Shown here: piece by piece, positions 1 to 6,636 of the stretch
Layout: each line of letters begins with the position of its first letter
How positions within the stretch are numbered: the first letter of the stretch is position 1
Origin: Prosthecobacter sp.
GTDB taxonomy: Bacteria; Verrucomicrobiota; Verrucomicrobiia; Verrucomicrobiales; Verrucomicrobiaceae
Direction of reading: 5' to 3'
Length of the DNA stretch: 7,307 nt
NCBI GenBank assembly: GCA_020216965.1
Contig: JAIWOJ010000100.1
Location: forward strand, 1 to 7,307
The notes under the pieces: generated by a model
The model's database searches: none
What the model was told of the DNA's origin: nothing
What the model saw: only the letters and a program-made list of their open reading frames with translations
Made by a program: the position numbers and the translations under genes

Positions 1-2
1 CC

Positions 3-1022
3 ATGCTCACTGAACTCGACTCCCTCAAATCCCAAGCCCTGGCCGCACTCGAAACACTGACGGATGAAGCCGCGCTCGAAGCCTTCCGCATCGACTACCT
101 GGGCAAAAAAGGGAAGCTCACCGCCCTCAGCGCCGGAATGCGCGATGTGCCTGTGGAGCAAAAGAAAGAGGTCGGTGCCAAGCTCAACGAAGTCCGCGAT
201 GCCATCACTGACGGCCTCAGCACCCGCAAAGAAGCCCTGCAGGCCGCCAAAGATGCCCAGGCTGTGGCGGGCATCGATCTCACCCTGCCGGGCCGCCCTG
301 GAGCCGGGGTGGGCACGCTGCATCCGCTCACCCAAATCCGCGATCTCGCCGTGCGCACCCTGCGCCGCATGGGCTTCACGCTGGCTGATGGTCCCGAAGT
401 CGAGACGGAGTGGCATTGCTTCGATGCGCTGAACACGCCCGCCGACCACCCCGCCCGCAATGAGAGCGACACCTTTTACATGCCCGATGGCAAACTGCTG
501 CGCACCCACACCTCCAGCGTGCAGATCCGCACCATGGAGACGGTGAAAACCCTGCCCGTCCGCATCATCGCACCAGGTGCCGCCTATCGCCGTGATGAGA
601 TCGACGCCACCCACCTCAGCGTTTTCAATCAGATCGAGGCGCTCTACGTGGACAAAAACGTATCGCTGGCCGACCTCAAAGGCACGCTAGAGTTCTTCTT
701 CCGCGAAGTCTTCGGCCCCAATACCGCCGTGCGCTTCCGCCCGCACTTCTTCCCCTTCACCGAGCCCAGCTTTGAGATCGACGTGAAGCTGGAAGCCAAA
801 GGCAAAGAAGCCCGCTGGATCGAAATCGCCGGCTGCGGCATGGTCGATCCCGCCGTCTTCGCCGCCGTCTCAAAGACACGCGGTGATGCTTTGTTTGACC
901 CTGAACAGGTGACTGGATTCGCCTTCGGCATGGGCCTCGACCGCCTCGCCATGATCCTCCACGGCATCTCCGACATCCGCCACCTCATTGAGAATGATGT
1001 GAGGTTTTTGCAGCAGTTTTGA
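3..1022 (+). CDS. pheS: Phenylalanyl-tRNA synthetase alpha subunit
   Basis: Catalytic subunit of the cytoplasmic alpha2-beta2 enzyme that charges tRNA-Phe with phenylalanine using ATP. The 339-aa product is close to the usual bacterial length (about 327-350). Residues 1-85 are the helical N-terminal tRNA-binding coiled-coil arm, with YLGKKGKLT at 32-40. The class II aaRS core follows: HPLT (107-110), DALNTPADHPARNESDTFY (141-159), LLRTHTSSVQIRTM (165-178), motif 2 around AYRRDEIDATH (194-204), FRPHFFPFTEPSFEIDV (245-261), IAGCGMV (275-281), and motif 3 GFAFGMGLDRLAM (305-317). All expected blocks are present, so the enzyme should be active. The ATG lies two bases inside the window; its N-terminus aligns with known PheS proteins, so the gene looks complete, although its leader cannot be seen. 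Its partner pheT lies downstream, separated by a GxxExxY gene rather than the usual short spacer. Confidence 0.98.
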   Translation: MLTELDSLKSQALAALETLTDEAALEAFRIDYLGKKGKLTALSAGMRDVPVEQKKEVGAKLNEVRDAITDGLSTRKEALQAAKDAQAVAGIDLTLPGRPGAGVGTLHPLTQIRDLAVRTLRRMGFTLADGPEVETEWHCFDALNTPADHPARNESDTFYMPDGKLLRTHTSSVQIRTMETVKTLPVRIIAPGAAYRRDEIDATHLSVFNQIEALYVDKNVSLADLKGTLEFFFREVFGPNTAVRFRPHFFPFTEPSFEIDVKLEAKGKEARWIEIAGCGMVDPAVFAAVSKTRGDALFDPEQVTGFAFGMGLDRLAMILHGISDIRHLIENDVRFLQQF

Positions 1023-1042
1023 GGACTGGGGCACCCGTTGAT

Positions 1043-1052
1043 ACAGGATTTT
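1043..1052 (+). repeat. Left inverted copy of the TCCTGT repeat
   Basis: ACAGGATTTT lies 20 bases after the pheS stop codon. It is the reverse complement of AAAATCCTGT, which occurs on the far side of the GxxExxY gene at 1500-1509, so the two form a 10-base inverted pair flanking that gene. The match is short and could be chance on its own. It gains weight because the right-hand side carries several more copies of the same core. Confidence 0.5.
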
Positions 1053-1064
1053 GACTTTTGGCTT

Positions 1065-1484
1065 ATGACCATGCAGGAACTCACCCAGGCTGTCATTGGA
1101 ATAGCCATGGAGATCCATCGCACGTTGGGGCCTGGGTTCAATGAGTCAGTTTATCACTGCTGCCTGGAAATCGAGTTGGCAGCAGCAGGCATCGACTTCG
1201 AGTCCAAAGTGCCTATCGATGTCTTCTACAAAGGCAAGCTGGTCGGCAAATTCGAGGCCGACATGATCCTCCTCCTGATCGACCAGCGTCTCCTCATCGA
1301 ACTCAAATCCTGCGAGGCCATCCTGAAGTCTCACGAAGCCCAAACCGTGAACTATCTCACTGCCACCAACATCGACGATGGCCTCATTCTGAATTTAGGA
1401 TCACCCAGCCTCGGAATCCGCCACAAATACCGCCTCTATCGCCCCCGAGCTGCCAAAGACGTCGAACCCATCGACCTCCACTAA
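1065..1484 (+). CDS. GxxExxY protein, PDDEXK_3-type nuclease-like fold
   Basis: A 139-aa protein of the GxxExxY family, whose fold is related to PDDEXK nucleases; its biological role is not established. Numbered from the ATG at 1065, the family motif GFNESVY is at 24-30 after the helix AMEIHRTLGPG. The PDDEXK-like core is D66 (in KFEADM), E79 and K81 (in LLIELKS), then HEAQTVNYL at 90-98 with Q93. These potential catalytic residues all appear intact. Family members usually begin a few residues before a helix like ELTQAVIGIAMEIH, so 1065 or the ATG at 1071 is preferred. A longer TTG start at 1038 would run through the flanking repeat. GC is about 53% by hand count over 1081-1440, against about 63% in four sampled lines of pheT. 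It separates pheS from pheT in the same orientation and is probably cotranscribed with them. No Shine-Dalgarno is visible. Confidence 0.9.
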   Translation: MTMQELTQAVIGIAMEIHRTLGPGFNESVYHCCLEIELAAAGIDFESKVPIDVFYKGKLVGKFEADMILLLIDQRLLIELKSCEAILKSHEAQTVNYLTATNIDDGLILNLGSPSLGIRHKYRLYRPRAAKDVEPIDLH

Positions 1485-1502
1485 TCCAAAAGGAAAACAA
1501 AA

Positions 1503-1535
1503 ATCCTGTCCATCCTGTCCTCCTGTTAATCCTGT
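1503..1535 (+). repeat. Tandem TCCTGT repeat array after the GxxExxY gene
   Basis: Four TCCTGT units occur at 1504-1509, 1513-1518, 1521-1526 and 1530-1535, spaced 9, 8 and 9 bases apart. Three of them are preceded by A, giving ATCCTGT. The array starts 18 bases after the GxxExxY stop codon and is followed by an A/T run at 1536-1546, just before pheT. It is non-coding in this context and forms no obvious hairpin by itself, but can pair with the inverted copy at 1043-1052. I recall similar ATCCTGT arrays next to GxxExxY genes in unrelated bacteria, but could not check that here. Confidence 0.75.
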
Positions 1536-1559
1536 AAAAAATTTTTCGCCAACACACCC

Positions 1560-3944
1560 ATGCAAGTCTCCCTCAACTGGCTCCAGACCCATCTTGACCT
1601 CAGTGCTTACACCACGCCCCAGCTCTCCGACCTCCTGACCTTCGCGGGCATTGAGGTGGAAGGCATTGAGCAAAAAGGCGTCGCCTCTGACAAGGTCATT
1701 GTCGCTCAAATCCAATCCTTCCAGCAGCATCCAAATGCCGACAAACTCAGCGTCTGCCAGGTCGATGACGGCAGCGGCAGCCCGCGCCAGATCGTTTGCG
1801 GTGCCAAGAACTTCAAAGCGGGCGACAAAGTCCCCCTGGCCCTGCCGGGTGCCGTTTTACCCGGCGGTTTTGAGATCAAAGAAGGCAAGCTCCGCGGTGT
1901 GGACAGCCTGGGCATGATGTGCTCCGCCAAGGAACTCGGCATCGGTGAGGACACCGGCGGCTTGTGGATTCTCGACAGCAGCCTGCCCGTCGGCAGGCCC
2001 ATCAACCAGATCGTCGAAAGCGACACGCTCTTCGACCTCGAAATCACCCCGAATCGCTCCGATCTCCTCAGCCACCTCGGCCTCGCCCGCGAACTCTCCG
2101 CCCTCACCGGCATCCCCCTCAAAGGCGAACGCGACCACGCGAAAGCGACTTCACAAACCCGCGCCGCCAAGGCCGACGAAGTCACGCTCGAAGCCACCGA
2201 CGGCTGCCCCTACTACACCGCCCGCGTCATCAAAGGCGTCAAAGTCGGCCCCAGCCCCGCTTGGCTCAAAGCCCGCCTCGAAAGCATCGGCCTCCGCCCC
2301 ATCAACAACATCGTCGATATCACCAACTATGTGCTGATGGAAATGGGCCAGCCCCTGCACGCCTTTGACCTCGATAAGCTCCACGGCGGCATCACCGTCC
2401 GCCGCGCCGAGGAAGGCGAAAAAATCCTCGCGCTCGACGGCCAAGAATACGCCCTGCTCACCGAAGACCTCGTCATTGCCGACAGCACCCGCCCCGTCGC
2501 CATCGCTGGCGTCATGGGTGGGAAAGAAACCGGCGTCGTCGAAGGCACCACCAACATCCTGCTGGAGGCCGCCTACTTCACTCCCAGCACCGTCCGCCGC
2601 ACCGCCCGCCGACTCACGCTGCATTCCGACTCCAGCTACCGCTTTGAGCGCGGTATCGACCCGCATCAGGTCCACGGTGGCAGCGACCTCGCCGTCAAAC
2701 TCATCCTCGAACTCGCCGGTGGCACAGCCGAGCCCGAACTCAAAGTCGCCGGTGCAGCCCCGCAGCTCGTCAGCGACATCGTTTTCGATGAAAAGCGCGC
2801 TTTAAGCCTCCTTGGCATTGATGGCTTCCAGATCGAAGAAGCCCACGCCATCCTCACCAAGCTCGGTTTGACCCCAAACGGCACCGCCTGGACCATCCCC
2901 AGCTACCGCCTCGACCTCCTGCGCAGCGTCGATCTTGTCGAGGAAGTCGCCCGCGTCATCGGGCTCGACCGCGTGCCTGCGAAGTTCACCGCCACCTTCG
3001 CCCAAGGCGACGGCACCGACAAAATTTACGATCACGCCATGCAGCTCCGCCAGGCGCTCGTGCATCGCGGCTTTCACGAAGCGCAGACCCTCCGCCTCAT
3101 CTCCACCGCCCAGACGAGCGACGCGCTCGGCAACCCCACGGGCAATCTCGCCGCGCTAAAAAACCCGCTCAGTGAAGACCACACCACCCTGCGCCCCAGC
3201 ATCGTCCCCGGCCTGCTCGCCAGCGCCGCACTGAACATCCGCCAGGGTGCCGACCGCCTCCGGCTGTTCGAGATCGGCCGCGTCTTCCTGAAAATGCCCA
3301 ACGGCATGGTGCGTGAAGAAGAACGCCTCGCCATCCTGCTCAGCGGCCCTGTCTCACCCAGCTCTTGGCACGCCCGCCTGCCCAAAGCTGCCGATATCTT
3401 TGATCTGCGCGGCTTGGTGGAAAGCCTGCCCGGCATCAGCAGCCTGGAAATCAAGCCTCTCAAAGACAACGGCACCTTCCTCCTGCACAGCGAGCTAAAA
3501 GCCGGCAACCGCGTGCTCGGCTGGATCGCCCAGCTTCACCCCGCCCGCGCCCGTGCCCTAGATGCCCGCGATCCCGTCTATGTCTGCGAACTCCTCCTCA
3601 GCGCCCTACGCCAAGGCAGCACCGGCCCCGCCAAGTTCACCGACCTCCCCCGCTTCCCCGGCATGAGCCGCGATGTCGCCTTTGAGCTGCCCGCCGACGT
3701 GCCCAATGCCAAAGTCGCCGCCTTCTTCGCCAGCATCAAAGAGCCACTGCTCATCAGCACCGCCCTCTTTGACGTCTTCACGGACCCCACCGGCACCAAA
3801 CTCCCCGCCGACCGCAAATCCCTGGCCTGGACCCTCACCTACCGCGCCCCAGACAAAACCCTAGAAACCGCCGAAGTCGATGCCACGCATAACCGCATCC
3901 TCGCCGCGCTGGAAAAAGCCCTGCCCGTGGTGGTGCGGAGGTGA
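1560..3944 (+). CDS. pheT: Phenylalanyl-tRNA synthetase beta subunit
   Basis: Beta subunit of phenylalanyl-tRNA synthetase. It binds tRNA and hydrolyses mischarged Tyr-tRNA-Phe. At 794 aa it matches the family (E. coli 795). In order: N-terminal B1 segment; OB-fold tRNA-binding domain at about 40-152 (HPNADKLSVCQV at 58-69, LGMMCSAKELGI at 117-128); B3/B4 editing domain at about 210-395, with MGQPLHAFD (262-270, the conserved editing His is H267), LEAAYF (335-340) and SDSSYRFERGID (356-367); B5 domain at about 400-475, with VDLVEEVARVIG (457-468); inactive synthetase-like core with NPLSEDHTTLRPS (535-547) and LFEIGRVF (569-576); and a C-terminal FDX-ACB anticodon-binding domain at about 692-794. 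ATG 1560 gives the canonical N-terminus MQVSLNWL. The leader lacks a Shine-Dalgarno and consists of the end of the repeat array plus an A/T run. Confidence 0.98.
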   Translation: MQVSLNWLQTHLDLSAYTTPQLSDLLTFAGIEVEGIEQKGVASDKVIVAQIQSFQQHPNADKLSVCQVDDGSGSPRQIVCGAKNFKAGDKVPLALPGAVLPGGFEIKEGKLRGVDSLGMMCSAKELGIGEDTGGLWILDSSLPVGRPINQIVESDTLFDLEITPNRSDLLSHLGLARELSALTGIPLKGERDHAKATSQTRAAKADEVTLEATDGCPYYTARVIKGVKVGPSPAWLKARLESIGLRPINNIVDITNYVLMEMGQPLHAFDLDKLHGGITVRRAEEGEKILALDGQEYALLTEDLVIADSTRPVAIAGVMGGKETGVVEGTTNILLEAAYFTPSTVRRTARRLTLHSDSSYRFERGIDPHQVHGGSDLAVKLILELAGGTAEPELKVAGAAPQLVSDIVFDEKRALSLLGIDGFQIEEAHAILTKLGLTPNGTAWTIPSYRLDLLRSVDLVEEVARVIGLDRVPAKFTATFAQGDGTDKIYDHAMQLRQALVHRGFHEAQTLRLISTAQTSDALGNPTGNLAALKNPLSEDHTTLRPSIVPGLLASAALNIRQGADRLRLFEIGRVFLKMPNGMVREEERLAILLSGPVSPSSWHARLPKAADIFDLRGLVESLPGISSLEIKPLKDNGTFLLHSELKAGNRVLGWIAQLHPARARALDARDPVYVCELLLSALRQGSTGPAKFTDLPRFPGMSRDVAFELPADVPNAKVAAFFASIKEPLLISTALFDVFTDPTGTKLPADRKSLAWTLTYRAPDKTLETAEVDATHNRILAALEKALPVVVRR

Positions 3945-3992
3945 TGGCAGGTGGATCAGGTTTCAGGATGCTTTGATGAGGCGAAGCTATGC

Positions 3993-5399
3993 TCAGGGCA
4001 AAAGGGGCGCGGGGTTTTCGACATGGCCTGCGGGACGCTGGCCAGGGCCGGGGTGGTCTTCGTTGCCGATGCGCTCGGCGGTCTGCTGGGCGAGGCGGGT
4101 GAGGCGCTCGACGATGGCGGGGTGCTGGGCGGAGACCTCGTGCTGCTCGCCCGGATCATGGCGCACATCGTAGAGCGCTAGCGGCACGGGGCCGGAGCGC
4201 CCGCGCAGGTCCTGGAGGGCGTGGGTCAGGGGCAGGTAGAGCTTCCAATCCCCAGCGCGCACGGCCTGCATCTGGCCCATGCGGTAGAAGCAGAAGCCTT
4301 TCTCGTCCCAGGGGGAGCGGTCAGCGGTCTCGCCACGCAGGATGGGACGGATGTCATGCCCGTCGATCTCCCTTTCTGGCAAGGTGGCTCCGGCCAGGGC
4401 AGCGAGGGTAGGCAGGAGGTCCAGGGTGGTGCAGAGTGCGTCATTGACCTGACCTGCGGGGATGACGCCGGGCCAGCGCATCAGGCAGGGCATGCGCATC
4501 GCGCCTTCGGAGGTGTCATAGCCCCAGCCACGGTAGGGGGCATTGCTGCCCTGGGGCGGGCTGCGCCGCGGCGCGCCGTTGTCTGAGGTCCAAATGATGA
4601 GGGTGTGCTGGGCGATGCCGAGACGGTCCAGGGTGTTGAGGATTTCACCGGTGCTCCAGTCCAGTTCCTCGACGGCGTCCCCGTAGCTGCCGTTGGCGCT
4701 TTTACCGCGAAAGGCAGCGCTGGAAAAAGGGTGCGGGGTGGAGCCAGGCATGGTGTGCGGCAGGTAGAGGAAGAAGGGGCTGGCCTGCTGTGCCTGGATG
4801 AAATGCAGCGCCTCCTGCGTGCAGCGCTGCACCAGGGTATCGCGGTCAGCGGGTGCCTCGATGACCTTTTCGCCGCGCATGAGAGGTAGCTCGGGCCAGG
4901 CATCTGGGCGTTTGTCGCGCGTCATGTCATCGCTGTAAGGGATGCCGTAGAATGCATCGAAGCCCTGCCGTGTGGGCAGAAATGCCGGTTGGTCGCCGAG
5001 GTGCCATTTGCCGATGCAGGCAGTGGCGTAACCGGCGGATTTCAGCACCTCTGCTAGGGTGACCTCATCTGGGTGCAGACCACGCGCGGCCACGGGCTGG
5101 AGCACCGCGCCGCCAGTGGCACTGACATGCAGGCCGACGCGCCGGGGATAGCACCCCGTCATCAATGCCGCGCGGCTGGGCGTGCAGACGCCGCTGGCGA
5201 CATAAAAGCTGGTGAAGCGACTGCCCTCCTGCGCCAGCCGGTCCACATGGGGGGTGCGGTGCCGTTTTGAGCCCGTGCAGCCCAGATCGCCATGGCCCAG
5301 ATTGTCCACATAGATCAGGATGATGTTAGGCTGCCTGCCAGGCAGGGCAGCTACGCCGAGCAGGCCCAGGAGGAGGTGGAGGCGGGCGAGAGACTTCAT
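3993..5399 (-). CDS. Exported sulfatase (arylsulfatase family, formylglycine type)
   Basis: A 468-aa sulfatase of the alkaline phosphatase superfamily, predicted to release sulfate from an organic sulfate ester such as a sulfated polysaccharide; the substrate cannot be read from sequence. ATG 5399 is chosen because it opens a signal peptide (MKSLARLHLLLGLLGVAAL) that leads directly into the first strand, NIILIYVDNLG. A TTG at 5450 would bury that signal. The formylglycine motif CTPSRAALMTG is at 72-82 (C72, R76). GKWHLG (130-135) supplies K131 and H133, LPHTMPG supplies H215, and SDNG (272-275) supplies metal ligands D273 and N274. Two positions are unusual: the first metal pair is D32-N33 rather than Asp-Asp, and the usual RGGKG lysine is replaced (RGWGY, G293). 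The end RPAGHVENPAPL resembles that of many Verrucomicrobiota/Planctomycetota sulfatases. No maturase is in the window. It lies 79 bp behind the peroxiredoxin gene on the same strand and converges on pheT with a 48-bp gap. Confidence 0.93.
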   Translation of the reverse strand: MKSLARLHLLLGLLGVAALPGRQPNIILIYVDNLGHGDLGCTGSKRHRTPHVDRLAQEGSRFTSFYVASGVCTPSRAALMTGCYPRRVGLHVSATGGAVLQPVAARGLHPDEVTLAEVLKSAGYATACIGKWHLGDQPAFLPTRQGFDAFYGIPYSDDMTRDKRPDAWPELPLMRGEKVIEAPADRDTLVQRCTQEALHFIQAQQASPFFLYLPHTMPGSTPHPFSSAAFRGKSANGSYGDAVEELDWSTGEILNTLDRLGIAQHTLIIWTSDNGAPRRSPPQGSNAPYRGWGYDTSEGAMRMPCLMRWPGVIPAGQVNDALCTTLDLLPTLAALAGATLPEREIDGHDIRPILRGETADRSPWDEKGFCFYRMGQMQAVRAGDWKLYLPLTHALQDLRGRSGPVPLALYDVRHDPGEQHEVSAQHPAIVERLTRLAQQTAERIGNEDHPGPGQRPAGHVENPAPLLP

Positions 5400-5478
5400 G
5401 TTCACGGAGGTCTGCTTAAAACGCGAACGACCGTGATGGATTGTCGGCAAACGGGCTCTTCTCTTTGCTTGCGGTGGT

Positions 5479-5952
5479 TCAGAGTTCAGCCATCACGAGG
5501 TCGAAGTGCTCCTCTGGCTTTACCTTGGGCAGCACTTTTTTCACTTTTCCGTCTGGGCTGATGATGACGGTGGTGCGCTCGGTGCCCATGTATTTTTTGC
5601 CATACATGCTTTTCTCCACCCACACGCCGTAGGCAGTCACGATCTCCTGCTTTTCATCGCTGATGAGGGGGAAGGGTAGATCGTGTTTCTTGATGAATTT
5701 TTCATGGCTCTTCACCGAATCGGTGCTGACGCCGAAAACGCGGGCCTTCTTTTTGATCTGTGCCCAGCCATCGCGCAGAGCACAAGCCTGCTTGGTGCAG
5801 CCAGGGGTATCATCCTTGGGGTAAAAATAGAGCACCACGGTCTGGCCGCGCAGGGAGGACAGGGTGAGGTCGGTAGGGCTGGGGTAATCTCCACCGATGA
5901 CAGGGGCGGTGAAGTCAGGAGCAGTTTGACCGGTTTCAGGATGTGTAGGCAT
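5479..5952 (-). CDS. bcp: Peroxiredoxin, BCP/PrxQ type (thioredoxin-dependent thiol peroxidase)
   Basis: Thiol peroxidase that reduces hydrogen peroxide and organic hydroperoxides with electrons from thioredoxin, probably in the cytoplasm. Length is 157 aa, as expected for BCP/PrxQ. The N-terminus (GQTAPDFTAPVIGG, 8-21) is the standard AhpC/TSA entry. The active site is YPKDDTPGCTKQACALRD (44-61), with peroxidatic C52 and a second Cys at C57, the atypical two-Cys arrangement in which the cysteines are five residues apart. Further conserved blocks are VFGVSTDSVKSHEKFIKKH (72-90), PFPLISD (93-99) and TERTTVIISPDGKV (124-137). ATG 5952 gives the family-length protein. An upstream ATG at 6009 would add 19 residues without homologous character. 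Neither start has a well-placed Shine-Dalgarno. It is transcribed divergently from the Cys-rich gene at 6065 and may be read through into the sulfatase. Confidence 0.95.
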   Translation of the reverse strand: MPTHPETGQTAPDFTAPVIGGDYPSPTDLTLSSLRGQTVVLYFYPKDDTPGCTKQACALRDGWAQIKKKARVFGVSTDSVKSHEKFIKKHDLPFPLISDEKQEIVTAYGVWVEKSMYGKKYMGTERTTVIISPDGKVKKVLPKVKPEEHFDLVMAEL

Positions 5953-6064
5953 GGCAGGCAAAGAACGCACCCTGAGCAAGATCGGAGGCGTGAAAGGCAA
6001 TTTAGGCATGTCGGAGGTGAATTTTTCCTTGAACAGGCTGGGGTGGGTTCGTTTCTCACTGTGC
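5953..6064. promoter_or_regulatory. Divergent intergenic region between the peroxiredoxin and Cys-rich genes
   Basis: This gap of about 110 bp separates two divergently transcribed genes, so it must hold both promoters unless the starts are misplaced. I find no convincing -35/-10 pair or operator palindrome. A weak direct repeat of TCGGAGG followed by GTGAA or TGAA occurs at 5982 and 6011. The region is open in the rightward frame from 5951, but that reading lacks protein-like character ahead of the signal peptide. Confidence 0.3.
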
Positions 6065-6475
6065 GTGAATTTGAAGTCCCTCGTGCAGTCCATGCTCGCC
6101 ATGCTAATGGCGGTGCCGCTGCATTTGTGCTGCTGGACGGGCATGATGCAGGCCGCCGGAGCCGAAGAGGCCTGCATGGGCTGTCATCAATTTTTGGAGC
6201 CGGGCGAAGTGCCACCCCTTCACTCGGAGTCACAGCCGGATCGCCATTGTGCCTGCTGTGAGGACACGCTGCTGCGCCAGCCCCTGCCGAGCAGCGTCTC
6301 GGCCCCTAAGGTCAAGCTTCTGGAACTGCCTGTGACGGCCTGGCCGGTGACTTGGGATGGGGCTTGGCATGAGGTGATGCGATGGATTTCGGCCTACGGT
6401 TTTCCCAACGCCCACGCCCCGCCCATGGCGGAGGCCGTGCCGTTGTTTCAGCGCCACTGTGCGCTGCTGCTCTGA
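6065..6475 (+). CDS. Hypothetical exported Cys/His-rich protein
   Basis: I do not recognise this family. From the GTG at 6065 it is 136 aa; an ATG at 6092 would give 127 aa. Either start opens a hydrophobic signal-like segment (SMLAMLMAVPLHLCCW) ending near QAAGAEEA, so the product is probably exported. The GTG start adds a lysine before the hydrophobic core and is slightly preferred. Numbered from it, the mature part has CMGCH (37-41, formally a heme c-type CxxCH), HCACC (61-65), a Pro-rich middle, a Trp-containing stretch AWPVTWDGAWHEVMRW, and a terminal HC (131-132) followed by ALLL. Codon use is GC-rich at third positions, as in neighbouring genes, which supports coding. Alternating Cys and His suggest metal binding. 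One CxxCH is weak evidence for a cytochrome. It diverges from bcp and lies 161 bp ahead of a second Cys-rich exported peptide. No Shine-Dalgarno is visible. Confidence 0.7.
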   Translation: MNLKSLVQSMLAMLMAVPLHLCCWTGMMQAAGAEEACMGCHQFLEPGEVPPLHSESQPDRHCACCEDTLLRQPLPSSVSAPKVKLLELPVTAWPVTWDGAWHEVMRWISAYGFPNAHAPPMAEAVPLFQRHCALLL

Positions 6476-6636
6476 AGCCAGTGGGCTGAATCATGCGCGT
6501 GACGCGCTGCATGAGCCACCGGGCAGCCCGGTGTGATAGCCCCGGCGTCTCCCACGCACCGCCCGGCAGATCTCGGCTGCATGGACTGCCATGTCCACGA
6601 AACAAACCCATTCAAAACCTTCAAAATCGAATATCT
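6476..6636 (+). other. Intergenic spacer with two short inverted repeats and an A/T-rich leader
   Basis: This 161-bp non-coding stretch lies between the two Cys-rich genes. It contains GCGCG-TGA-CGCGC at 6495-6507 and CACCGGGC-A-GCCCGGTG at 6517-6533. Both are perfect short inverted repeats that could fold on RNA, but no T run follows, so they are not a standard terminator. From about 6601 the sequence becomes A-rich, with TTCAAAA repeated at 6611-6617 and 6620-6626 directly before the next start. That could be a promoter or an unstructured leader. No clear -35/-10 pair was found. Confidence 0.4.

Noticed and set aside
1038..1064. TTG start giving a longer GxxExxY protein
   Set aside because: The extra nine codons are translated from the ACAGGATT flanking repeat and have no counterpart in the family's N-terminus; the ATG at 1065 or 1071 fits better.
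644..1141. Opposite-strand open frame across the pheS end
   Set aside because: It overlaps conserved PheS motif 3 and the start of the GxxExxY gene, and shows no domain features.
1503..1535. CRISPR-like array
   Set aside because: Units are 6-7 bases with 2-3 base gaps; there are no spacers and no cas genes.
1706..2675. Long opposite-strand open frames inside pheT (1706-2197 and 2151-2675)
   Set aside because: They are shadows of a high-GC gene whose own frame matches PheT throughout; their translations are compositionally biased with no recognisable domain.
3945..3992. Possible bidirectional terminator between pheT and the sulfatase
   Set aside because: Only a 5-bp GCTTT/GAAGC stem is present, with no T run on either side.
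5400..5450. TTG start adding 17 residues to the sulfatase
   Set aside because: It would place polar and basic residues ahead of the signal peptide; ATG 5399 opens a normal export signal.
5982..6022. Direct repeat TCGGAGG(C)GTGAA / TCGGAGGTGAA in the divergent region
   Set aside because: Short, imperfect and not palindromic; too weak to call an operator.
5951..6064. Extended start of the Cys/His-rich protein at ATG 5951
   Set aside because: This ATG overlaps the peroxiredoxin start on the other strand and would use the whole divergent promoter region as coding sequence, with a non-hydrophobic tail ahead of the signal segment.
6493..6636. N-terminal extension of the small Cys-rich peptide to 102 aa
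   Set aside because: The added residues are low-complexity Arg/Pro/Cys text crossing two inverted repeats, while an ideal signal peptide begins at 6637.
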